Positions 1 to 12,512 of a stretch of 64,000 bases of DNA are shown in pieces (the first letter of the stretch is position 1; every line of letters starts with the position of its first letter). Source of the stretch: Laccaria trichodermophora (Eukaryota > Basidiomycota > Agaricomycetes > Agaricales > Hydnangiaceae). The notes beneath the pieces are model-generated. The model had not been told where the DNA came from. It saw only the letters and a list, made by a program, of their open reading frames with translations, and searched no databases. The position numbers and the translations under genes were made by a program. The stretch covers positions 1,141,862-1,205,861 of the forward strand of contig JACTVC010000015.1 of the NCBI GenBank assembly GCA_018417955.1, in the 5' to 3' direction.

Positions 1-14
1 ATTGTTTTTTTTGC

Positions 15-21
15 TATAAAA
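15..21 (+). promoter_or_regulatory. TATA box of the first gene
   Basis: TATAAAA lies about 85 bp before the start codon at 106, in a T-rich setting. The spacing suits a fungal TATA box with a short 5' UTR. Seen directly; function inferred. Confidence 0.5.
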
Positions 22-105
22 CGGTCTCTCTTTATTTCCAAGAACACAAAGAGTCATTCTGAAGAAGTTCTCTCGACCAGCCCCCTTTGATCTACGCTTT
101 CTATC

Positions 106-1910
106 ATGCCAATTCACTGGTCCCCTACCGACGAGCTGCTACAGAGGGGCCAACTGTCGGAAGATTTATTTTCGTTGCCCACCGTGCCAAACGAGCCACT
201 CCACCGCGTCCCCACAAAGCAAGACGCGTCCGCACCGAATGAACCACTTCGCCGCGTTCCCACAGAGCCAGTCATCCACGTACCGAATGGACCATTTCGC
301 CACGCCCCCACAAACCCAGTTGTCCACGCATCGCGTGAACCACTTCACCGCGTCTCCACAGAGCCAGTTATCTACATGTCCTCTGCGGGCACATCCCAGT
401 CCCAAGCGAACGCTCTCCAGCACGCAGACTCTGTACAATCCGTCGCCAACTACCTCCTATCTCCTGAGAATTCATTCAGTTCCGTGGCCGCCGCCTCTGG
501 CAAGCCCAAAGTCAATCGCACCCTATCTTTCATAGCGGAGACTGATGAAGGCTTTTTGACCTACTCTGATGGTTCGAGTAGCTCTGATGATTCATATCCC
601 AACTCTCAAGGAACTTTCAGCGACTGCGACGATGAATTAATGGACGATCTTGAATACTTCGCCGAGGAATTAGACGCCACCAAGGCAGACGACGCTCTGG
701 ATATCCCTCTGATGATATATCTGAGGGGCTGTGGTTTGCCATATTTTATGAACGAAAACCAGGAAAGCCTCGAAGAGCTAAAGCACTTGCGTTATGCTAT
801 GCCTTGGCCTGCGTGCTCCAGCCTCCGACGTCAGCCCGGGACGCGACACTTACAGCAGGTCAAACCCAACTGGCGATGGCCCGAAATTTCGAATGTGGTT
901 CGAAACTGTGAGCTTTTACAAATTTGGTTGTCGCTTATTCGAACTAACCTGCATGTGCAGATCTTCGGCAATTTAACGACGTCAAGATCCAAAACGAAAA
1001 CAACGTATTAATAGAAAACGCGTCGCATCTCGCTTTGCCCCACCTCGATTTCGTAACATATGGAAATGAGGACTATAAGCTGCTCATCAACGTGGCGGAC
1101 AACAACCAGCTCCTTCATGTTATGAAGCACTACATATTGAGCACTGTCAGCGAGGCGATTCGGCTTCTGCAGAATTTACCTCGGGGTGTCCCGCTCGCTG
1201 AGACGTTGAAGTTCACAGATGTGAGTCGGGTTTGGGGGCCCCCCAGTGCGAAATGGAATGTTTTCACTCTGGTGAGTCGTTTTTTTTTCTGACGGTTCCC
1301 TTCTGAGATTTAAGCAAATAATTCCAGCCGTCTGACGTGCTCGATGTGTATCCTATCACCATAATTTTCCTGGCTCCGTGGGATTTCGGCATCGAGGATT
1401 TTAATGACTTCACCGCGGAACAGACTGTAAGCCCGTTGATTTTAGGTTCGAATTGTTAAACCGACACCGTTCATTCGCCAGTTCTCATACGGGGCTCTCG
1501 ACACTTTGGATAGGAAGGGGAAATTAACCTCTCATACCCTCTGGGCACTCGTACGTGGCCCTTACTTTTGTGTAAAAAATTAAACCTGACACGCTCCCCT
1601 CTAGATCCATGACATTCTTCAAGGCAAGGGGCATAGTTTCGTCGTGACCAATTACCTTCGATGGTCGTTTGGAACACTTACGCCAGGTATGAGTTCAATG
1701 TCTCGTCGAATGCTTCTTTCTGACGCGCGTAAATGAACAGATTGTTCCAGCGCCAAGATGTCAGCGATTTTCGAGGCAGAAATCATAAACTTTGAAGGGC
1801 AAAGCTTCAATGTTCCTTATATGGGCGTCAATTGCCTTGAGATATTGATATACTGGATCCAGGCTGCTCGGGCTATGCTTTCCGAACAGTTTTTCCTCCC
1901 TCTGGATTAA
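106..1910 (+). CDS. conserved hypothetical protein, 7 exons, N-terminal 16-residue repeats
   Basis: No named family recognised; it has the look of an Agaricomycete-specific hypothetical protein. Proposed exons 106-790, 859-894 (or 856-894), 961-1271, 1328-1426, 1482-1550, 1605-1686 and 1741-1910 give about 483 residues in one frame, ending with TAA. Residues about 29-92 are four diverged 16-residue repeats of the type NEPLRRVPTEPVIHVP. An acidic, serine-rich stretch follows (SDGSSSSDDS). The C-terminal half, from about residue 240, is ordered and carries motifs such as YGNEDYKLLINVADNNQ and FLAPWDFGIEDFNDF. No signal peptide or membrane helix is seen. The second intron pair is the least certain part of the model; the last five exons are well supported by frame and splice sites. 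Confidence 0.72.
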
Positions 1911-2993
1911 TGCTGCCCGCCGCTTTTCAATTGAATTTATGTGTATGTATTAGTAGACCCTTCTGAAGATCCATTTATGTATTGTACCCTTGTACTCCCT
2001 TATAAAACGTATGCCCTTGTGTACTACTCTGTGTGCCAACTGCGCTTATGCCGTTGATCATACACTTCGTGATCTTGGCGCTTCGACTGTTGTTTGTGCC
2101 TGTCAGGTCGAGCCCTCCGAGAAATTGCCGTCATATAGTCTTCGGGTGCACATCGCACCTGGACCCTCAGTTCTCCAAGTGGTCGGGTGCTTGACGTCCT
2201 GTGAGGGAGTTAAAATAGAATCGAATGCATCGCCCTACAACCCACAAATACTTATACACCCCTTCCTTGTGATATCATGGCTGCCATCTTGTTGATCCTA
2301 AGAACCCCGTAGCAATCGAATCGAAATTTTTGTTCTTTGAAATGTGAGTAAAGCATTTTATTGATGCGCAAGGCAGTGCGTCGCGTTTGGCTAGCATCCT
2401 GTGGACATCCATCATGAAGAACTCGCGTAGAGAGGATGAGTATCCATTGCTGCAAAGCAGCCAAGGCCCAAGGCGTTGATAGATATGTAGGCACCAAGTA
2501 AGACGAGCCCTTGGCGAATCCTTGAGCTAGTCATAGGAAGTCATAGGTCCAGCGGGAACCTTCGGAGTATATAGCAATATTTTTAGCACAACACAGTATA
2601 TTATTTTTGGAGGTCTGATTTCGACGCGGTATCTTGGATTTTCCGGGTAAAATTAGCATAAAAGTCACAGATGGTGTGAGACGGAGTGAGTCGGTAGTCT
2701 CAACATTGGCGCCGCCAAGCTGGTGGAGGGTTCATAAGTAGCAGGTCGATTCACGGCTGGACGTCTTCTCGATGAGTCTCGGCGGGAAGGAACAGTGCGG
2801 CAATGGAGACTCGGCATTGCAAAATTGTGACCGCGTGACGTGGGTGTAACCAACGTGACGGTTTACCAAGGCACCCAATTCAAGTCTTTTGGCTGTTCTC
2901 TCCAACATCATCCCATCATCAAGCCATTCATTTTTTCCTTTTCTTCTCCTCCTCCCTCCTTTTTTGTTTTCGTCGGCGCCTGGCCACCTTCGA
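1911..2993. other. intergenic, no gene seen
   Basis: Only short unsupported reading frames. The last 250 bp should hold the promoter of the copper radical oxidase gene and are C/T-rich near its start. Confidence 0.6.
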
Positions 2994-5487
2994 ATGTTCT
3001 TCCCCCCGCTCTCTTTGTTGGCGTTATGCCTCGCGTCGGCGAGCACCCCAGTGTACGCGAGCCTCGGTGGCTCCGTTGTAGATGGCGGTAATAGTTTAGT
3101 TAGTGCTATGATGGTACGCTTCCTCGCCTTTGCCGAACCTATTCTGCTCTAATCGCGCCATTCAGTTGTTCGTCGGAAACGAACAAAAGGTTTATATATT
3201 AGACAAGGCAGAGGGTAATGCTGCTCAAATTAATGGTCATCCAGCATGGGGCGCTGTATGGTGCGTGGTCGTCTCATTCTCTCAGATCTATATTAAAATC
3301 GTCATGCAGGGACATGTCATCACACCAATCAACCGCTATGGATGTAAAGACAAATGTCTTCTGTTCGTCGGGCATGCATCTTCCCAATGGATCCTTCGTT
3401 ACGTTCGGTGGAAATGGTGCTGTTGGTAGAGGGGGTAACATAGGGTCCCAGCTTAACCCAGGTGGTTACTCGGCTTCTTGGGACTCGGAATACCAGGATT
3501 TCGACGGGACAAAATCAATACGCGTGCTCAACCCATGCAGAAACTCCGACGACTTCTCGTCTACAAACTGTCAATGGTTCGACGATGCCACATTCCTTGC
3601 AATGCAGCGCCAACGATGGTACTCGGCCGCGGAGGCACTGGGCGACGGTAGCATCATCATCATTGGTGGTTTTACGAGTGGAGGCTACATCAACCGCAAT
3701 TATCCTAATGTTGACCCTGCAACGGAAGGGGGTGCGGCTGATCCCACCTATGAGTTCTATCCAGCTCGGTCTGGTGCTCTCCAAACTTTCCAGTTCTTGG
3801 TTGAAACGTCTGGGTTGAATGCATACGTTCATACTTTCCTGATGCCGTCAGGGAAGCTGTTCGTCCAGGCAAATATTTCAACTGGTATGTCGCTCAGTAT
3901 TATCCACAATCTTTGGGCTCGCTTGAGCATTTTTCTTTAGTTCTATGGGACTACACTACCAACACGGAAACCACATTCCCCAACGTGCCTCACAATGTTG
4001 TTCGCGTTTACCCAGCCTCAGGCGCCGTCGCCATGTTACCTCTTACCCCAGCGAACAACTATCTTCCTACTATGCTGTTATGTGGCGGATCGGATATGCC
4101 AGATTATTCGTGGGGAAACTACAGCTTCCCTTTCATTGATACATGGAACTACCCGGCATCGAAAGACTGCCAACGGATTACCCCGGAACCTACGGACGGA
4201 TCGACGCCTCAATACGTCCAGGATGATGATATGTTGGATGGCCGCACTATGGGCCAATTTATCATTCTCCCTGATGGAAAGCTACTCGTCGTCAACGGTG
4301 GTTTGAACGGGACGGCTGGTTACTCTCAAGCAACCCTTACAACGCCTACCTTTGCTCAAATGCCGTTTGGGGAATCGCTAGCCTCAGGACCTGTGCTCAC
4401 TCCAGCTATTTATGACCCTAACGCAGCACCAGGTAGTCGCTGGTCGAAAGCTGGTTTGTCAGCATCGACCATTCCCCGCCTCTATCACTCATCCGCGATG
4501 CTGCTCCCTGATGCATCGGTTATGATTGCTGGCTCTAACCCCAACGTGGATGTCAACTTGACAACCGTTTTCCCGACGACTTACAAGATCGAGATCTTTT
4601 ACCCACCCTACTTTTCAGCATCCACGCGGCCAGTACCTACTGGAATCCCCAAGACCATTTCTTACGGTGGTAACTCCTTCGACATTACTGTTCCCGCCAG
4701 CTCGTACTCTGGATCTGCCAACGACGCCGCTGACGCCACCACTGTCGTTCTCCACCGTGGCGGATTCACAACACACGCCATGAACATGGGTCAACGCTAT
4801 TTGCAGCTCAACAACACCTACACCGTGAACAAGGACGGTTCCCTTACCCTTCACGTTGCACAAGCCCCTCCCAACCCCAACCTCTTCCAGCCTGGGCCCG
4901 CGTTCGTCTTTGTCACCATCCACGGCATCCCAAGCAATGGCACCTACGTCATCGTGGGGAGTGGACAGATCGGTACGCAGCCTACGGCAGCTGCAAGTGT
5001 TCTCCCCGCCAACGTCCGCCTCTCTTCCGCCAGCGGCTCCGCAAATCCGGCATCGACGACTGGTGGAGCTGACGTCACGGCCAAGTCTCACAACACTGCG
5101 ATCATTGCCGCTGTTGTTGGTGGTATTGCAGCTATCGCCGTTTTGGGTGCCATCATTGGAATTTACCTCGCCCGCCGTCGTCGTGCAGGAGCACGAGTGT
5201 CACCGAGTACATCGTACCCGATGAAAGGCAGTGGTGGTATGGGTATTAGCGCTCCGACACCTATGAGTGCTCGTGCGATGAGGAGCTCGGATTCTAGTGC
5301 TTTCGTTCCACTGCAGCAGGATAATTATAGCCATGCGTGGAACGCGAGCAATGCGAGCCTTGTGACGCCGTATAGGGACGATAATATCCCGAGTGGACGA
5401 GCGAGTGGGACGGGGATGAGTATGGATTATGATCCGTATGCGAGTACCCCGATGCCTAGTCATGGGACGCCGCAGCAACGAATGTAG
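2994..5487 (+). CDS. copper radical oxidase (glyoxal oxidase-like), membrane-anchored
   Basis: Extracellular copper radical oxidase expected to oxidise aldehydes such as glyoxal and deliver H2O2 to peroxidases. Exons 2994-3113, 3166-3260, 3310-3884 and 3941-5487 join to 778 residues. The start ATG opens a signal peptide (MFFPPLSLLALCLASASTPVYA). All family active-site residues are visible: the Cys of NVFCSSG and Tyr of RWYSAAE (the Cys-Tyr radical cofactor), the Tyr-His pair of RLYHSS, and the late His of FTTHAMN. These match Cys70, Tyr135, Tyr377/His378 and His471 of Phanerochaete GLX. The DUF1929-type C-terminal domain is followed by a Ser/Thr-rich stalk, one membrane helix at about residues 649-673 and a basic RRRR stop-transfer sequence. 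The enzyme is therefore probably surface-anchored rather than secreted, as in cro-type paralogs. No WSC domains. Substrate cannot be read from sequence. Confidence 0.93.
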
Positions 5488-6584
5488 GTTGGATTGAAGT
5501 TTGCTTTTCTATCTCATATCCTCCTCCTGGTGGATTGGGATTCATTCCGACACATGGACACTTCCCCTTTTTACCTACCCTCAACCATCTAGCTTAAGTT
5601 AGGCTCTTGTATTTTGAATCAACCCGCAGCCCTTCTTCCCTCCCTCCCTCCCTCTACTTTTGGATATTTTTACATCCGCCCCCCTCCCTCTCGTCCAGTT
5701 TGCCGTCCCTTGTTTTCACCGTCGACACCACCTTCACTCGCTGAACACATTCTCCCACCCCTCACTCACGCCCCACCACCCATCTTCGTCATCATTTGAA
5801 GAAGATTCACATATTTTTTTAAAGTACTGGACAAGAAACAAATCGGACCTACCTCGGACGTGTAGATAATTTACTCAAGTACTTATTTCGCTCTATTTTT
5901 TTTTTTGGCGTAGGCCTACGTTTTAGCATACCAGGTTTTATTTCTTGGATTTATAGGTCTATAGAACTGAATCGGACCGCACGCGAGCAAACTCCTTTTA
6001 CTGTGGTGGTACCGTCTCTGACTCTCACAGCACTGGCCCGACACGAATCCCGGAATGATTGATATCACCAGCGTCCACCGTGTCGGTTGTGGGTCTTCTG
6101 GCAAGAGCATAGCCGGAAATTTCTTTAAGAGGGTTCAGAGAGCCTTCACCAAATCGAGGGTATCTCATAAATTCTCTGAGCGCCCGTGTCGGCTCCCGAA
6201 GCAGTCAATTCTTGCCTTTCTTCCCCTCCAATTGCTGCAGCCGTTGAATGGAATTTGGTTTGTTCCTTGATCACTCATTTAACTGGTCACTGTTCTTGTG
6301 ATAAATATGGCTTGCAGAGAGCCTAAGAAAAAAAACGGCAAAGGCCAAAAAAATCAAACCCAAGGGCAATCTGCGCGTAAATACATATATTTCGAGTCCT
6401 GGCATTGCCCTCAGTCTACATTTGGAATCTGTGAACGGCCAACACATGTCATCTACCTCCGTAAATCAGCAAAAGAAATGCCATGAGCTGATTACCACGT
6501 TTACTACGGAATGCCCAAAATCATTTTAAACAGCCTCGACATTCTTTTCTGGATTATTCCTCATTCTTTGTCTGAAATATTCTT
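5488..6584. other. intergenic with C/T-rich tract
   Basis: Convergent 3' regions of the copper radical oxidase gene and the membrane protein gene. Holds a CCCT-type pyrimidine tract at about 5632-5790. No gene supported. Confidence 0.6.
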
Positions 6585-8728
6585 TCAGAGACTAAAATTT
6601 TTAGTCAGAGGCTCGTAAAACTGGCAACTTTGAGGCGGTAAATTTATGGAACGTACTGTTGTGGGACGGACAGAAACTTTGTGCATCCATTCATCAGGTA
6701 CTTGTTCTCCCTCATCGATATCTTCATCATATGTGACCGGTCTGGGATGGGATGGATGATACACATAGCCACCACCTTTCGCGATGATCATGGCTTGATA
6801 AAGAGCGAACAAGGCGCCCAGGTTGATGATCGTTATCGGAATTAGAAAGCCAATGTTGGCATTCGTCATGAACCAGCCGTATACCTCGTATTTCAGTTGT
6901 CCATTCACGTTGTTGAAGCAAGAGGAGGGGGCATCAGTAATATCATCCAACCGAATGTAGGTTACCTGAGATGACAACGATGAGAGATAAAAAAGGAATA
7001 AAACAATTGACAGGACAAACCTCATACTCAATTATGCCTTGGATCATCTGTTCGTACAAACTCAAATACTGATCGGGCGGCACGTCTCCTGGCAGGTCAA
7101 ATGATCTAAGTCCCAAGTCGCTGATCGTTTCCACAAAGAGATTGGTATAGTAGTTTTGGGAGACCGATATGAGTACCCCAACTCCCAGCAATGCTCTACT
7201 GATGAGTGTAGGAAATGTAATCGGAGAGAATGCATTCGCCTCTGTAGCAGTGAAAATGTCTTCAGTCGACCGGTACATCACTGAGTACATGGCGGATTGT
7301 ATCGGGTTTACGACGCAAGTGATATTCCCAACCAAGTTTTCATAACCACCAAACCCAGCTAAATAGATAGTGTAAGAAGCTGTCGGAGCCTCGTCCTGGC
7401 ATGCCCAGTAAACAAGCGTACTGTCGGTCTGGGGGGACAGAAAAGACGTAACATTCATCAAAGCATCCGATTTTCCCTGATCAGTGCAGTTGACATTGTA
7501 GTTTATAGCCAAAACAGGAGAGCCGGTAGGAGGCAACGAGATGACATTGAAGGGATTCGTTGGAGAATAACTGCAACTCACGTTACTCTTCAGACCTTGT
7601 TGATTAAGGGTGTATTCGTATGAGATCACTCCCGCCGCTACCTCCGGATTTGAGAGAGGAGACCCGCCGAACGGAGGTACGCCGTTGGGACCAAGAGGCA
7701 AGATACCTTGAACAGATCCTTGGAAATGTAGTCCAGTCTTGGCGCCAAGTTGATTAAAAGTAAGAATTTCACTGTTGTTTGTAAGTGACTCTATAGCCTA
7801 AGATAGGCATTATTCAATTATTATTGATAGAGTGATGTCTTTCCAACTTACTTTACCGCGACCAGCGTCTAGAAAATCAATCATTTCGTTCCCTCCAGAA
7901 CAATTACTTAATGCCAAACCATTAAAAAGCTGAGAGCAACAGGTGTAAGTGAGCATAATTAGTGCCCGCTCAGAATCCATTTAACTTACTAGCCAGCCAC
8001 AACCACTAACATTGGCCACGGGATTTTTAGCCCAGGAAATACAATCGGCGTCAGTCGATGAGAAGTCAAGTTCATTTCCTGCGGCCAGAAAGGCCGTCCG
8101 ATTGAACGGAGTGGGAGTGAGGAGAGTAGCGGTACTTGATATCAAGTGTGGGAAGATGAGGGCACAAATGACCACTGAGAGTGCGGGCCACCACCTATCT
8201 TTGGTCAACAGGTACTTTGCATCTTTCATACTCTTGCCCCAAGGCCACGTCTGGCGCCTGAAAGCTAATAGCACCGTCAGATGAAAGGGCCGAGTCGGTT
8301 TGCGATACGTAACCAACTCCTGGGCGAAGCGAATGATGGCGAGGGAAAATAGTTCACTAATGATCAGGGAGATAATGCTGCAAATGAACGTAATGAAATA
8401 GGTGGTAGCCTGAGGGTGGTTCCCGACGACCTTAGAGAGATGGTTGTTCATTTGTAAACCTCCCTTGGCCCACACCACGCCAAAGAAAATCCAAGGCCAA
8501 ACAAGCATGATCGCGGTGCCAATGAATGAAAGGATGTCAAGTTTGCTAGGCCCTGAGTTCGACTTAGCCCCTTCCTCCACAGCTTCATCTGTTAGGCCTT
8601 ATGCGCATCAGCACGGGTTTAGATACTGAAGAAGCAGGTGTATAATTACTTTTTGTCTCTGGACTCCGTGGCCTGTTAGTGGTCGGGGTGGATGGACGAG
8701 AGTAAAGAGGTTCCAATTCAAACTGCAT
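6585..8728 (-). CDS. four-helix membrane protein of unknown function
   Basis: Unrecognised membrane protein typical of basidiomycete genomes. Exons on the minus strand, 5' to 3': 8728-8650, 8588-7990, 7929-7852, 7797-7021 and 6965-6585. They join in frame to 637 residues. Predicted helices: near the N-terminus (FIGTAIMLVWPWIFFGVVWA), two further in exon 2 (FITFICSIISLIISELFSLA and VVICALIFPHLISSTATLL), and one near the C-terminus (FLIPITIINLGALFALYQAM). Between helix 3 and helix 4 is a large, probably extracytosolic region of about 350 residues with several NxS/T sites and scattered cysteines. The tail is acidic (DEDIDEGE). The start at 8728 was chosen because it is the first ATG in frame. 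An acceptor-like TTTGCAG just upstream means an additional 5' exon is possible. No catalytic motif found. Confidence 0.78.
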
Positions 8729-11601
8729 GGGGTGAAGGCCCTCGACGAGAGGCGAACGAGAATCGAGGATAGAGCCCTGCAAACGGAAGGGAAGAGATTA
8801 TTCATATTTTCCCCCGAAAGACACAGATGTAGGATTCTGGTCGCACTGCCATAGGAACGTGTTCATTCATGTGGGGGTAATGTGGATTAAGCAACTGACG
8901 CTGGTTCAAGACCGGAACGAATTCAGGACATGACGGGAACTGTATCCGGGTATTTCCTCTTCTTTCTTCAGGCCGTTCGTAATAGCCGTGGTCGAATCGT
9001 GAATGCAATCATCGGCTGGCCATGTAACAGAAGTTCGATTTTGTGTTACAACGATTGGCCGGGGTGGATTTTGAGATTTTGAGACCTTTCATACGACGAG
9101 CGTGGAACACGCTCGATGAAACCTTAATCAACCTATCGCCACCCGGGAGAGTTCTGTCAACTATGTCAGACTTGAATTTGTCAGTGCCGCGCATGAATTG
9201 TCATCGTTAGTTCTTCAGTTCTTCCTGTCAGACCTGGGCGCTTGGATGACATCCTATCTCCGCCTTTCATATCTGTGATCAGGAGTCCATAATCGTGGCA
9301 TGTGGTACTCATTAACCAGCCCGCCGATGACATCGCGGATTCAGCGAGAAACCAGCTGATGCATAAGGGGCCTTCAATGAATGATCCTCGAGAAACTACT
9401 AAAGCCACCTGAGCTTGAATTGAACGAGTCCAAAACAAATCGCACCTTTCTGACCGCGGGTGCTTGCTTTGGGAACCTCTAGTTCAAGCAAGGACTTAGC
9501 GATGGCCATGTGGAAGGAGATCACGGATGTTTATCGAAGACATCCGACCAATTTAGATGACCATGAGTACATGCAAAGACCAGTTCAAGTAGAGTCTTTT
9601 CGCGTGCTTGACTCCACCCGCAATGCACACATATCCGCTCCGCAACCGGACTATGACGTGTGATTCGGCCCGTAATTTCCCTTTGCTGCATAAAGGTCGC
9701 TGCCTCCTGGACCGCCTCCCATGAACGGGCGTTGAACACCTTGCCAGTATTGGAGTTGTACGTTGAAGACCAGGCAGCGACGCGGCTTCATACGTCGAAC
9801 GCGAGCTTAACATTCCTTACATGCTCCGAGCACGGATAGGAAAATGAGACATGTTTCTGGAATCACCATGAGGATCCGTAGCAAAACAACTCTTACTCTT
9901 CATAGGTTCTATGACGACCACCGTACTCCCAAGTTTACGCCCTATTACAGAGCCGGCAAGTGACTCGACCTGTTTGGCGTGTTGCACCTAGGACAACGGA
10001 GTCGACAGTCTGTATCCAGCAATATTGCGCGCGACATGAGCGTGGGTAGGTGGCTAGCAGAAGTAACGCACCAAGAAATCACCCACGTCTTCGAGCTCTT
10101 CACGGATCTTACAGCCGCCTTGTAGACTGGAGAGTTTTTGAGGTGGTTTGTTCGGAGATTGCGGTATTGTCACAACGTCGAAGGAAGTTGGTGGGGTACA
10201 ACGAGTAAGACGAACCAAAAGAGAGGAGGACGACCCTGACCGTACATGTCTTATGGCTCAACGACTTCAAAATCAAAGAGAGTAGTGGTCAACCTTGAGA
10301 GGCAGCATTGAGCATGCAGTCAAGTGTTCGAAAACATCGAGTGGTCTCGGATCGACGTTGTGGGTGCGTAAAGGTAACGCAGCTCATGCTTTTCGAACCC
10401 GCGGTTTTGAGTTGGCCAAGTCATCCTTGTCCCCAACTGCTCGCAGTTCCGTTGCTTCTTTTTGTCGTCCACAACCCGGCGACCCATGCAAGATTTCAGA
10501 CGATGACAGGGACTGGGATTCCAGGAGAGATGGGAAGAACAGAATTTCCCCATCTTGCAAGCCTAAATATATCTCCGTTATTATCACCTCAGCACACGAT
10601 TCACTTCAAACGACGAACTTTATAGTAACCACTCCTCCCCATGGCACATCCCTCGGACGTTTTCTAACATCCACTTCGCGGCCATTGTGAACGGGTTCCC
10701 ATCGACGATACTTCTCCTCCCCGTCGGCGAGCGCACAGTGTGCAGAAAAGGCGTCGACACCTCAAGAGTCAGGGAAAACCACACCTATGGATGGACGCAT
10801 AAGGTGCGCCGTGCGGAGTAGGGTCGAGCCACCCTCAAGAGAGCCCATCGATGGCGTGATTCCCCAACTGGGTTCAGAAGTCAACGTTCCAACGTTAGCA
10901 CTGATCAGCATGAGCAGGGCAAGTAGTACGTAGTCCTTTGCAAGTCACGTGATCTATACCTGCTGACACTCTCAAAGTTAAAGTTACGTCGTTGCAACTG
11001 CTACAATTAGCACTCGGAATTGAACGACGCCGGTGGATATCTTCTGACCAAAGACTAATGGAAAAGTCGGCTCTGGAGCCATGTCTGGAACAAAATAACG
11101 CCTAATCGGGCGGTATTTAACACCCTTTTGGGAACAATCAAAATTTAACACCCAATTGGGATTGCCATCAAAGTTAACACCCAAACAGGCAGGCAGCCTT
11201 GGACACACACGACCTTTTCACTCATCCACAAAACTACAGTTTGCGCCGCAGGCTGAGAAAAAAATTGGATGTGTTCTATGTTTACTTCTACTCATGTGGT
11301 CAGTAAAATTTGGTATGCAAAATGTCTGAAATCACTGTACTGTAGTTAACACCCATTTTGGAACCTGAGAAATATTAACACCTGATTGGGATTAACACCC
11401 AAATAGGCAGGTCACCGTTTCTCTTTGCTTTTCTCGTTGTGCTATGCGCCGCAGGCCAGAAAAATATTCAAGTACCCCAATCTACATGTTATAAATTGTA
11501 GGATACACTAATTGGAACCCAGAATACATTTCTGAGCCATAGGAAAGAAAATTGTGGTTTTTTGAGCATACATATCAGTTCTACTGGTCATTAAAATATG
11601 T
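8729..11601. other. 2.9-kb gene-free region
   Basis: Only short overlapping reading frames without family resemblance or consistent splice structure. It could contain a fully decayed gene or transposon. The only structure I see is the TTAACACCC repeat module at 11117-11468. Confidence 0.5.
11117..11468. repeat. two diverged copies of a TTAACACCC-containing module
   Basis: Copy one (about 11117-11265) holds TTAACACCC at 11117, 11145 and 11174; copy two (about 11346-11468) at 11346, 11375 (last base changed) and 11392. Both share ATTGGGATT, AGGCAG and a downstream GCGCCGCAGGC. This is a local tandem duplication with a period of about 230 bp, next to the retroelement but outside its B2 repeat. 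Confidence 0.6.
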
Positions 11602-11719
11602 CCAATAACACTTAAGTTTGGTGGCGTTACAGAGGCGGAAGGGGACTTTAAGTAGCCGAAATCAGAAGTCGGGTGCCTTTCGCACCCGACTCTGACATAA
11701 TTTCACTCGAGGTATGGCT
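11602..11719 (-). repeat. Ngaro B2 repeat
   Basis: 118 bp, matching B1 at 12125-12242 with a few differences. Contains a perfect 10-bp-stem hairpin at 11667-11691 (AGTCGGGTGC, loop CTTTC). Forms the 3' terminus of the element. Confidence 0.88.
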
Positions 11720-11767
11720 GCATACATACAGAAGAGAAATGTGTGTAAAAGGCAGTGGGAGGGTGGG

Positions 11768-12129
11768 TGACGAAAAATAGAGACAGCTTCAACTATAAAG
11801 TGGGAGTGAGCTGTTGTAACGAGAGCCTTACAGTAAAATGAGAAAATCGCACCTAGCTGAGGGAGTGAGAGTTGAAACGAGAGCCTTATGGAAAGGGGGC
11901 GTTTCATCTCACTCCTCAACTAGCGGTGCAAGTTTAAAAATAAACTGCATTCAAGCGTGAAGCGCAGCGCATAAATCCAAGCGTGGATTGTGAAGTTTGC
12001 CGGCAGGCGAGTGAGCGGTGGCTCAGTAGTCGTGCATTGGCGAATGTGATGACAGTGTTGTGCACGTGTAACTCAAACTTTGGACAGCGTTCATTGGACT
12101 TGAGTAAACATAGTTTAAACTCGACCAAT
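11768..12129 (-). repeat. Ngaro A2 repeat
   Basis: 362 bp, the same length as A1 at 17381-17742 with no indels noticed. I count 10 differences, all transitions and 9 at CpG sites. Overlaps B1 by a CCAAT core. Confidence 0.9.
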
Positions 12130-12242
12130 AACACTTAAGTTTGGTGGCGTTACAGAGGCGGAAGGGGACTTTAAGTAGCTGAAATCAGAAGTCGGGTGCC
12201 TTTCGCGCCTGACTCCAACATAATTTCACTCGAGGTATGGCT
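12125..12242 (-). repeat. Ngaro B1 repeat
   Basis: 118-bp internal partner of B2. The hairpin present in B2 is weakened here by C-to-T type changes. The junction with A2 shares CCAAT, the likely recombination core. Confidence 0.88.
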
Positions 12243-12512
12243 ATAGTCCTATTGAAAGAGAAGAGAAAAGTGATGAGTTTACGTAGTGAAGGATGTGAGG
12301 AGCAAGTGGAAAGATGTGGGCATGCACGAGATAAATCATTTGTTAAAAATACAACTTGTCCAATAGTAAAGTAGTTGATGTCCGTAGAATAGCTGAGGGG
12401 GGGTGGTGGTGGGGTGTAAAGGTAAATGTCGATAAGAGTCTGTTAATAAAAAAGATAAGAAATGTCTATGGGAAGATAAAGAGGAAAAAAGTTGGTTCTC
12501 CAAAGCATGGAG

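Noticed and set aside
106..535. Several long frames on both strands over the repeat region of the first gene
   Set aside because: They are shadows caused by the 48-bp coding repeat; only one frame continues through spliced exons to a conserved-looking domain.
10295..10690. 131-codon plus-strand frame as a gene
   Set aside because: No family resemblance, no promoter or splice context, and overlapping frames of similar length on the other strand.
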